Shown here one piece after another: positions 5,111 through 11,090 of a DNA stretch of 11,090 bases; position 1 is the stretch's first letter, and each line of letters starts with the position of its first letter. The notes below the pieces were generated by a model. It was not told where the DNA came from. It made no database searches and was given only the letters and a program-made list of their open reading frames with translations. Location: the NCBI GenBank assembly GCA_027064945.1, contig JAMOPB010000269.1:1-11090 (forward strand), in the 5' to 3' direction. The position numbers and the translations under genes were made by a program. Origin of the DNA: Candidatus Cloacimonadota bacterium (GTDB lineage Bacteria; Cloacimonadota; Cloacimonadia; Cloacimonadales; TCS61).

Positions 5111-5671
5111 TTAGTTTAACTCAATATCAAAATAATCTAACAGATTAATTGCTTCAGGGAGTGAAAATTTTGCGCCTTTAATGTTGTTTTGAAGTGGATT
5201 TATTTTGTAACCAATTGCAGATGAAAAATCAGCTTTCCTTAGATCTGCTTGATGAAATATTACACGTGATAACTCTGTGTTTTCAAAATGCGAGCCAATC
5301 AACTTGGAATTAATAAAATCACAGTTTCGCATCAAACATCTTTTGAAATCTGCTCCGGATAAATCTAAAGATGAGAAATTGCAACTCTCAAGTTTACTAT
5401 CGGAAAAATTAAAATCAATAATCAATTTATCGATCTTGGAAAAGTCGATTCCTACTAATTGGCAATCTTCAAACTTTACATCATGTAATTTGCAATTATG
5501 AAATTGACTTAGGAGTAATTTCACATTTTGAAATAAACAATTTGTAAAAGAAATCTCGGAGAAGATAATCTCATCTGAAGTAAAATTAGAAAAAGTGCAA
5601 TTTTCGAAAATGCTATTCGGCAAGTTAATTTCGGTTGAGCTGGTAAAAGTTTTATTTTCATAAAAATTCAT
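5111..5671 (-). CDS. Pentapeptide-repeat protein (distantly Qnr-like)
   Basis: A 186-residue protein. From about residue 19 to 152 it follows the five-residue A(D/N)LXX pattern, with Phe or Leu at each central position (for example FENCTF, DLSGADF, ADLRKADF). Such sequences fold as a right-handed quadrilateral beta-helix. The last 30 residues break the pattern: YKINPLQNNIKGAKFSLPEA and a hydrophobic tail LLDYFDIEL, the short C-terminal cap seen in many single-domain members and resembling the C-terminal helix through which Qnr/MfpA proteins dimerise. Gyrase protection as a DNA mimic is known for Qnr and MfpA. It is only a possibility here, because many pentapeptide proteins have no known function. 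No signal peptide, so probably cytoplasmic. ATG 5671 has GAGG 5 bases upstream and begins just after the ppiD terminator. Confidence 0.88.
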   Translation of the reverse strand: MNFYENKTFTSSTEINLPNSIFENCTFSNFTSDEIIFSEISFTNCLFQNVKLLLSQFHNCKLHDVKFEDCQLVGIDFSKIDKLIIDFNFSDSKLESCNFSSLDLSGADFKRCLMRNCDFINSKLIGSHFENTELSRVIFHQADLRKADFSSAIGYKINPLQNNIKGAKFSLPEAINLLDYFDIELN

Positions 5672-5682
5672 AAAAACCTCAT

Positions 5683-5707
5683 AAAAAAAGGGAGCCGAAG
5701 CTCCCTT
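5683..5707 (-). terminator. Intrinsic terminator of ppiD
   Basis: On the minus strand AAGGGAGC, loop TTCG, GCTCCCTT, then seven T (5689-5683). The stem is 8 bp and perfect, with the very stable UUCG-type tetraloop. It starts 20 bases after the ppiD stop codon and its T run ends only 11 bases before the pentapeptide start codon. Confidence 0.93.
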
Positions 5708-5726
5708 GTATATTTATATTTGTTGC

Positions 5727-7508
5727 TTAGTTAAAGAATTCTGAACGATTATCGATGATTTCCGCATTATCTTTTAAATCACGGTACCATTCGTTTAAAT
5801 GTTCGTTTTGTTTTTTCTCAGTGTATTCTTTGGTAAGTTTTTCCAATTCTTCATTGAATTTATTCATATCAGGTTTAACTCTTTTTTCTACATAAGCGAT
5901 ATAAGCTGCTTTTTCTGTAGTGATTAATCCTGTGAAATTGCCTTCTTCAGTAGCCAAGATTGCTTTGTTAAGCTCTTCATCTTTACCAATTTTAGGAATA
6001 CTTGCAGTCGCATTTAAGCCTTTTTTCTCAACTATTTCGATATTAGCTTTTTCAGCTGCAGCAAAATATTCTTCAGGTTTGTGTTCATCTACAAATTTCT
6101 TAGCTTCTTCGATAGCTGCTGCTATTTGTTTTTCTTTTATCACTTTTCTTTCGATAGAAGATTTTACATCTTCAAGTTCTTGATAATGATCGCCAACATG
6201 ATATGAAATTTCTGCGATGATATATGATCCATCTTCTTTTTGAGTGAGGTCATATAATTTATTAAGACGATTTTTAAAAGCAAAATTAATCATTTCCGGT
6301 TCTCTTCCAAGTCCACTAATATAAGTGGCATCTTCATAGAATTCTCTGGTTTCATTTGCTGTTTCGCCAAATTTTTCTGCTGCTTTTTCCACACCATCTT
6401 TTTTAGCTGCTGCGTAAAAATCTTCCACACGTTGATCGAAAGCAACTTCAGTTTCAGCTGAAGGTTTGTCTTCTAACAAAATGTGTCTTGCTCTTACTTC
6501 TTTTTCGCCTTTATCATTTGTTCTAATATCTTCTACTTTGATAATGTGCCAGCCAAATTGAGTTTTTACAGGTTTGCTAATTTCGCCAACTTCCATCGCA
6601 AATGCTGCATCAGCAAAAGGCTTCACCATTTTGTTGTGAGTGAAATATCCTAAATCTCCACCTTTGCTTGCAGATGGTCCTTCAGATTTCTCTTTAGCAA
6701 TATTTGCAAAATTATCAGGATTTGAGATAACCTCTTTAAATAAATCTTTTGCTCTGGATTCTGTTAATTTTTTGTCAGCCTCACTTGGAGTGACGCTTAA
6801 TTTTACGTAACGATATTTACGAGCAGGACCTTTCTTATAATCTTCTTTATGCTCATTATAATATTTCTCAATTTCAGAATCTTCTGCTTTGATATCTTTG
6901 AAATTTCTAGGATTAAAATAGATGATTTTTGCATCTGCTAAATTATTTTTCTCAATATAATCTGCTTTTACATCTTCTTCAGTTATTTCCACTTCACTAC
7001 GAATTTCATCATATAATTTTTCTATAGGAAGTGTAGAACGAATCTGATTTTCCAATAATGTTGCAAAATCTAAATTCTGTGTAATAAAATCTAAATATGT
7101 ATCTTGATCAAATTTTCCATCAATTTGGAATTGTGGAATAGCTTTGATATCGTCAGATGGATTTTTTAATTTGTCAGCTATTTCCTTGTCTGTAACTTTG
7201 ATTTTATGCTTTTTCAAAGCTTGTGTAATTAAAACTTCATCAACAACTTGTTTCCAAGTGTCTTCACGTAATTTAGCTGCTGTTTTATCATCAATTTGTT
7301 TGTCAGGGTTTTGCTGAGCATAATTAGCAAATGTTCTTTCAATATATTGCTGGTACTCTTTTGGTGTAATTTTTTCACCATTAATTTCCGCTACTTTTGC
7401 TTTTTTGATTAGAGCACTACTAACGCCACCAATAGCCATTGATAATATAAACACTGCTGCAATCACGATGACAATCCAAGATGAATGCTTCCTTAGGTCT
7501 TCAAACAT
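5727..7508 (-). CDS. PpiD/SurA-type membrane-anchored peptidyl-prolyl isomerase chaperone
   Basis: A 593-residue protein, close to PpiD length (about 620). Residues 11-33 are a single N-terminal membrane anchor, so the rest faces the periplasm. Residues 36-190 form the SurA N-type chaperone region, including VAEINGEKITPKEYQQYI. A parvulin domain spans about 231-328, with SKGGDLGYF, MVKPFADAAF and FGWHIIKVED. A second parvulin-like unit begins at RARHILLE (339) and is degraded up to about 440. The C-terminal 150 residues are charged and helical. In the first parvulin domain the usual His of the first strand is Tyr (YRYVKL), so isomerase activity may be reduced, which is common in PpiD. It helps outer-membrane and periplasmic proteins fold after Sec export. 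The start is ATG 7508 with GGAGG 8 bases upstream. It is transcribed alone, with its own terminator, divergently from rpsU. Confidence 0.92.
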   Translation of the reverse strand: MFEDLRKHSSWIVIVIAAVFILSMAIGGVSSALIKKAKVAEINGEKITPKEYQQYIERTFANYAQQNPDKQIDDKTAAKLREDTWKQVVDEVLITQALKKHKIKVTDKEIADKLKNPSDDIKAIPQFQIDGKFDQDTYLDFITQNLDFATLLENQIRSTLPIEKLYDEIRSEVEITEEDVKADYIEKNNLADAKIIYFNPRNFKDIKAEDSEIEKYYNEHKEDYKKGPARKYRYVKLSVTPSEADKKLTESRAKDLFKEVISNPDNFANIAKEKSEGPSASKGGDLGYFTHNKMVKPFADAAFAMEVGEISKPVKTQFGWHIIKVEDIRTNDKGEKEVRARHILLEDKPSAETEVAFDQRVEDFYAAAKKDGVEKAAEKFGETANETREFYEDATYISGLGREPEMINFAFKNRLNKLYDLTQKEDGSYIIAEISYHVGDHYQELEDVKSSIERKVIKEKQIAAAIEEAKKFVDEHKPEEYFAAAEKANIEIVEKKGLNATASIPKIGKDEELNKAILATEEGNFTGLITTEKAAYIAYVEKRVKPDMNKFNEELEKLTKEYTEKKQNEHLNEWYRDLKDNAEIIDNRSEFFN

Positions 7509-7800
7509 AATTTATCCTCCAATAATTAAATTAATTTTTTTATGTTCGCCAATAACTTGAAAAGTTGATAATTATTCAAGCTTTTTTTATATATTATATA
7601 CTTTGCATATCAAAAAGTGTGAAATTATCCTGATTTAATAGTATTGCAATTAGCATAATTTCTAATAATTTAATAATCCAAGCAATTGTAGAAAAATAAG
7701 TTACATTACTATATAAGTTCCAGTTTTCTTACTTGACAAACAATGAAACTATTTTTTTTTAGCATAACGAAAAAATCTTAGAACCGGGAGGTGATGATAG
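7509..7800. promoter_or_regulatory. Divergent intergenic region between ppiD and rpsU
   Basis: A 292-base AT-rich spacer that must hold promoters for both directions. On the plus strand TTGACA (7733-7738) is a good -35 for rpsU, but no convincing -10 follows at normal spacing because a T tract occupies it. On the ppiD side a small inverted repeat AACTT/AAGTT lies at about 7554-7566. No riboswitch, RNA gene or short gene is apparent. Confidence 0.4.
7786..7795 (+). promoter_or_regulatory. Very strong ribosome binding site of rpsU
   Basis: GGGAGGTGAT, of which GGAGGTGAT pairs with nine consecutive bases of the 16S rRNA 3' end consensus. It is the strongest in this window and fixes the rpsU start at 7801. 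The spacing of 5 bases after the T at 7795 is normal for so long a site. Confidence 0.85.
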
Positions 7801-8001
7801 ATGCCAAAGGTAGTTGCCAGAGAAGGTGAAGCTTTTCAAGTAACATTAAGAAGATTTAAGAAGTCTTGCGAAAAAGCAGGCCTCCTTTCTGATGTTAAGA
7901 AAAACAATTACTATGAAAAGCCTGCAGCTAAAAGACGTAGAGAAGCTAAAGAAGCTCGACGTAAAGCTTTGAAGTTGCAGCGCAAGAAGCAATCAAGATA
8001 A
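7801..8001 (+). CDS. rpsU: 30S ribosomal protein S21
   Basis: A 66-residue, highly basic protein that matches S21 along its length: PKVVAREGEAFQVTLRRFKKSCEKAG at the start, then the KPAAKRRREAKEARRK helix and a lysine/arginine tail. S21 binds the 30S platform near the 16S 3' end and helps initiation on structured or leadered messages. It begins the housekeeping run with yqeY 29 bases downstream, an arrangement found in many bacteria. The 29-base gap contains the palindrome TTGGAAA-A-TTTCCAA (8006-8020), too short and without a T run to be a terminator. Confidence 0.98.
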   Translation: MPKVVAREGEAFQVTLRRFKKSCEKAGLLSDVKKNNYYEKPAAKRRREAKEARRKALKLQRKKQSR

Positions 8002-8030
8002 TTTCTTGGAAAATTTCCAAAGGGAAAATT

Positions 8031-8477
8031 ATGGATTTAATAAAAAAAATTGATGAAGATCTGAAAAATGCTATGCGCAAAAAGGACAAGTTTCGCTTAA
8101 ATGTTTTGCGCTCTTTGAAATCTGCTGTCAAATATGAAGTAATTGAAGCTGGGAAACAATTAAATGAGGAAGATATTTTTACTGTTTTGCAGAAACAGAT
8201 AAAAAGTCGTCTTCAGGCAATTGAAATGTATGAAAAAGGCGGTCGCACCGAGTTGGCCGAAAATGAAAAAGCTGAAGTAGCTATAATTTCAAAATACATG
8301 CCAGAACCTCTAACAGAGGCTGAAATTACTGATTTGGTTGAAGCTGCAATTTCAGAATTGCAGGCTAAATCGATGAAAGATATGGGGTCCGTAATGGGAG
8401 CTTTGAAAAGCAAAGTTGGGAGCAGAGTTGACGGTAAAATCCTTAGTCAGATAGTCCGTAATAAACTTTCCCAATAA
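8031..8477 (+). CDS. yqeY: YqeY/GatB-related tRNA amidotransferase-like domain protein
   Basis: A 148-residue protein made only of the YqeY domain, which is related to the C-terminal tRNA-binding tail domain of GatB. It matches the family throughout: the start with DEDLKNAMRKKDKFRLNVLR, then AEIVAIISKYMPEPLTEAEI-like residues, and the conserved end MGSVMGALKSKVGSRVDGK with SQIVRNKL. The molecular role is not settled. By homology a role near tRNA or aminoacyl-tRNA is assumed, and it is cytoplasmic. It is 29 bases after rpsU with AAGGG just upstream, so the two genes are probably co-transcribed, and a strong terminator follows. Length and motifs are normal. Confidence 0.96.
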   Translation: MDLIKKIDEDLKNAMRKKDKFRLNVLRSLKSAVKYEVIEAGKQLNEEDIFTVLQKQIKSRLQAIEMYEKGGRTELAENEKAEVAIISKYMPEPLTEAEITDLVEAAISELQAKSMKDMGSVMGALKSKVGSRVDGKILSQIVRNKLSQ

Positions 8478-8493
8478 ATAAGTTTGTTTTGTG

Positions 8494-8522
8494 GGGGAGA
8501 ATAATTATTCTCCCCTTTTTTT
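8494..8522 (+). terminator. Intrinsic terminator of rpsU-yqeY
   Basis: GGGGAGAAT (8494-8502), loop AATT, ATTCTCCCC (8507-8515), followed by seven T. The loop is itself self-complementary, so the full 22 bases are a perfect palindrome. It ends the rpsU-yqeY transcript and implies that cvpA has its own promoter in 8523-8639, where TTGATA (8538-8543) and GATAAT (8559-8564), 15 bases apart, are a weak candidate. Confidence 0.93.
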
Positions 8523-8639
8523 GTTGCTGCTAAGTAATTGATAATAAAATCGCAACTTGATAATCGATACTTTGAATAAGTTTGTTTATATAAATTCAAT
8601 CTGGTTAAAAATTGATTTTCAATTTTAAGGAGAAACAAA

Positions 8640-9233
8640 ATGAGTACGCTTGATATTGTGTTAGCCGGTGTGTTGTTTCTGTTTTTTATTATCGGCTTTG
8701 TAAAGGGTATAATTAGAACTATTGTACATTTGGCTGCATTAATCTTAACCGTTTATATGATTTTAAACAGTGGTCAATTTGTTAAATATGAGTTGATGAA
8801 CTATTTCTCTTTAAATCCAACAGTTTCAACAATCCTAGCTTATTTTGTTATGATATTAATTATTATATTGATTGCGAAATTTGTAAATATGATTCTAGAT
8901 AAACTAGTGGAAATATTTCAACTTAGATTCATTAATCGTCTTTTGGGTGGTTTGTTTGGAATATTTAACGGAGCTTTGCTTATTGCTATATTTTTAGTTT
9001 TCCTGGAATTTCTACCGGTTCAGGAAGAATTTTATCAAATTACAAAAGATTCCTATATAATAAACTATGTAAAAAATGCTAAGGATAGTATTAATCTTGA
9101 TGTAAAAAAATCTGAGAAGGCAAAATCGAAATTAGAAACTAAATCTGAAAAAATTATGAAGCAAGTTAGTGAAAAAGCTAAGGAGCACAGAGAAAAAGTT
9201 GAAGAATTTATTGAAGAACATTTAGAAAAATAA
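8640..9233 (+). CDS. CvpA-family membrane protein
   Basis: A 197-residue inner-membrane protein. Four hydrophobic helices lie at about residues 5-25, 28-48, 62-88 and 101-125, followed by a charged, helical tail (146-197) rich in Lys and Glu that looks like a coiled coil. The family signature is the small-residue-rich GFVKGIIRTIVHLAALI in helix 1-2 and INRLLGGLFGIFNGALL before helix 4. CvpA is linked to colicin V production and, in Enterobacteria, to bile resistance and envelope maintenance, but the biochemical activity is unknown. AAGGAG lies 9 bases before ATG. The mutS2 gene follows 23 bases after the stop, a CvpA-MutS2 pair common in Firmicutes and other phyla, so the two are probably co-transcribed. 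Confidence 0.9.
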   Translation: MSTLDIVLAGVLFLFFIIGFVKGIIRTIVHLAALILTVYMILNSGQFVKYELMNYFSLNPTVSTILAYFVMILIIILIAKFVNMILDKLVEIFQLRFINRLLGGLFGIFNGALLIAIFLVFLEFLPVQEEFYQITKDSYIINYVKNAKDSINLDVKKSEKAKSKLETKSEKIMKQVSEKAKEHREKVEEFIEEHLEK

Positions 9234-9256
9234 TCGGGAAAACATATTATTAATAA

Positions 9257-11090
9257 ATGATAAATAAACACATAGAATTTGATAAGATAAAAAAAATAAT
9301 TGAATCTGAATGTCATTCTGTTTTAGGGAAAAAAATAGTTACTAATCTAAATCCGTTAACTGATAAACATGAGATAGAAAAACGTCTTGTTTTAGCGGAT
9401 GAAGCTCAAATCTTGTTGCGTAAAAATATATCATTCAATTTCACACGACTAAGCAATATAACATTATTGCTTAAAAAATTTCATCATGAAAATTACAATT
9501 TTGAAGAATTTACACAAATTTTCTACAACTTGTACACGGCAAATAATGTGCATATTGATGAAGAATATCAAGAATTAGCGCCAAACCTTTATGCCAAAAT
9601 ATCTTCTATAGTTTATCTTAATAAATTAGCAAGTAGATATCAGCAGATTTTTGATGCTGAAGGAGCAGTGAAGGATAATGCTTCTTCAAGATTAGCAGCA
9701 ATAAGACGCAGAAAGAGAAGCGTTCGTAAAGATATTGTTGGCTTTTTAAAAAAGCGCGTAGAGAAATTACATAATGAGCAAAAAAGTTTTGATAATATTG
9801 TTACTCAACGTGATGGCCGATTTATGATTCCGGTAAAAGAAGGTTCTGCAACTTTTATAAAAGGAATTGTGCATGGTCGCTCTGCTTCCAAAGCTTCTGT
9901 TTACTTGGAACCAACCGAAATTATCCAACAAAATAACGAGTTGGATATTTTGTCATCGGATGAAAAACAGGAAATCAAGCGAATTTTTGTTGATTATACG
10001 CAGGAAATTTTAGCTTCTAAAGAACAGATTTTAAAAAATGATAGAATTTTAAAAATATTAGATTTTTACTTTGCTGTGGGAAGATTTGCAAACAGATTGC
10101 AAGCCAATATTCCAAAAATTACTGAAGAACTAAGAATTAATTTGATATCAGCAAGACATCCACTTCTCATCGAATCTTTTGGCTCGGTGAAAAAAGTTAT
10201 TCCTTTCAGTTTGAATTTAGGCGATGAGTTTAAATTATTGGTTGTTTCAGGACCAAATACAGGCGGTAAAACCGTAACACTTAAAAGCGTAGGTTTGCTT
10301 TCTGTTATGGCATTAAGCGGATTACCAATTCCTGCTGATTCTGAGTCTGTGATTGGTATTTATCATTCGTTCTTTGCTGATATTGGTGATCAGCAATCTT
10401 TGGAAAATTCGTTAAGTACATTTTCTTCTCATATAAAAAATATTAATGAGATGATTCAAAAAGGAGATGAAAAATCTCTTGTTTTGATAGACGAAATTGG
10501 TGCTGCCACAGATCCTGAACAAGGCTCTGCTTTGGCACAAGCTGTCTTGGAAAAACTTACAGAAAAAAATGTGAATGGAGTTATTACCACGCACTACACA
10601 GCCTTGAAAATATTTGCAGAAAAACATGATAATTGCATTAATGCATCAATGCAATTTGATCCTGAACTACATACACCGACATATAATTTAAAACTTGGTT
10701 TGCCCGGAAATAGTTTTGCTATCGAAGTGGCTAGGAATTTGGGATTTGATGAAAAATTAATTGCAAGAGCGCAAGAATTAAGCGGAAATCAAAATGTTGA
10801 ATTAACAGAATTATTAACAAAAATGAGTGAAGAAAAAAAATCTCTTGCCAAAGAAAAATATCGCTACGAATTAAACAATGCACTTTTAAAACAAAAGATA
10901 GCTGAACAACAAAGAAAAATTGATGAATTGGAAGCTTCTAAAAAGGAAGTAAAGAAAAAAGCAATTCATGATGCAAGAGAATATCTTACTCAGTTACAAA
11001 AAGAATTAAATTTTGAAATTGAAGCGATTCGAAAAAAAGAAAAAGAGAATCGTAAAGAAAAGTTTGCAAAATCTTTAGAGAAGGTAAATA
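9257..11090 (+). CDS. mutS2: MutS2 endonuclease/recombination-suppressing ATPase (3' end cut by window edge)
   Basis: 611 residues are visible of about 780 expected. The N-terminus (INKHIEFDKIKKIIESECHS) has the MutS2 family opening, then the core domain with TQRDGRFMIPVKEGS and ASVYLEPTEII near residues 190-235. The ATPase follows: Walker A GPNTGGKT (332-339), DIGDQQSLENSLSTFSSH (signature), Walker B LVLIDEIG with Asp412 and Glu413, and TTHYTALK. A long charged coiled coil runs to the edge. The C-terminal Smr nuclease domain, if present, is outside. MutS2 suppresses recombination or acts on stalled and collided ribosomes rather than mismatch repair. ATG 9257 is the first in-frame start, because TAA directly precedes it. 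No good ribosome site is visible, so translation may depend on coupling to cvpA or an AU-rich leader. Confidence 0.95.
   Translation, partial: MINKHIEFDKIKKIIESECHSVLGKKIVTNLNPLTDKHEIEKRLVLADEAQILLRKNISFNFTRLSNITLLLKKFHHENYNFEEFTQIFYNLYTANNVHIDEEYQELAPNLYAKISSIVYLNKLASRYQQIFDAEGAVKDNASSRLAAIRRRKRSVRKDIVGFLKKRVEKLHNEQKSFDNIVTQRDGRFMIPVKEGSATFIKGIVHGRSASKASVYLEPTEIIQQNNELDILSSDEKQEIKRIFVDYTQEILASKEQILKNDRILKILDFYFAVGRFANRLQANIPKITEELRINLISARHPLLIESFGSVKKVIPFSLNLGDEFKLLVVSGPNTGGKTVTLKSVGLLSVMALSGLPIPADSESVIGIYHSFFADIGDQQSLENSLSTFSSHIKNINEMIQKGDEKSLVLIDEIGAATDPEQGSALAQAVLEKLTEKNVNGVITTHYTALKIFAEKHDNCINASMQFDPELHTPTYNLKLGLPGNSFAIEVARNLGFDEKLIARAQELSGNQNVELTELLTKMSEEKKSLAKEKYRYELNNALLKQKIAEQQRKIDELEASKKEVKKKAIHDAREYLTQLQKELNFEIEAIRKKEKENRKEKFAKSLEKVN

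Noticed and set aside
5277..5501. Plus-strand open frame opposite the pentapeptide gene
   Set aside because: It mirrors the regular codon pattern of the pentapeptide repeats and has no start signal.
5920..6183. Plus-strand, Ser-rich open frame opposite ppiD
   Set aside because: The Ser/Ala/Leu/Phe-rich product is what results from reading Glu/Ala/Lys-rich coding sequence backwards.
8006..8020. Terminator between rpsU and yqeY
   Set aside because: TTGGAAA/TTTCCAA is a 7-bp palindrome with a 1-base centre and no T run, so it is unlikely to stop transcription.
10412..10627. Minus-strand open frame inside mutS2
   Set aside because: It lies opposite the conserved Walker B region of MutS2, and its product has no recognisable features.

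Overview
The window is AT-rich chromosomal DNA (about one-third GC by eye) from a Gram-negative bacterium. The envelope genes argue for an outer membrane: an MsbA-type exporter, remnants of a TolC/RND efflux operon, a WaaP/Kdo-like kinase and a PpiD/SurA-type periplasmic chaperone. Every stop codon that can be seen is TAA. The set rpsU, yqeY, cvpA, mutS2 together with the style of the intergenic repeats suggests a Cloacimonadota- or FCB-like lineage. That placement is a guess, and the sequence contains no direct taxonomic marker.

Layout. 1-1613 (-): an MsbA-like ABC exporter whose C-terminus is cut by the window edge. 1614-2185: a gene-free stretch with a T-tailed hairpin, palindromic dispersed modules, a short heptamer array and a possible tetR control region. 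2186-3033 (+): a TetR regulator followed by an 87-codon frame that joins the start of a TolC-like protein to the last membrane helix of an RND pump, which looks like the scar of a large in-frame deletion of an efflux operon. 3088-3951 (+): a small WaaP/Kdo/InaA-type kinase. It converges on a Gdx/SugE-type SMR exporter (3976-4290, -), with a perfect bidirectional terminator between them.

4291-5110 has no gene. It is a mosaic of repeats: a 210-bp stretch (4461-4670) that can be divided without a break into 7-bp units whose sequence changes along the array, a 70-bp near-exact direct copy of part of it at 4941-5010, and inverted copies of the palindromic modules found at 1753-1939. The modules therefore bracket the tetR to SMR block as inverted repeats.

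5111-5671 (-) is a pentapeptide-repeat protein whose start lies just after the terminator of ppiD (5727-7508, -). From 7801 the strand reverses into a conserved housekeeping run: rpsU, yqeY, a strong terminator, cvpA, and mutS2, which is cut by the right edge.

How the parts relate. The left half looks like an accessory region dealing with export and envelope protection (ABC exporter, decayed RND operon, SMR exporter, possible gyrase-protecting pentapeptide protein), broken up by repeats. The right half is ordinary core gene content. The least explained features are the in-phase heptamer mosaic and its inverted and direct module copies. The clearest evolutionary event is the TolC-RND fusion remnant.
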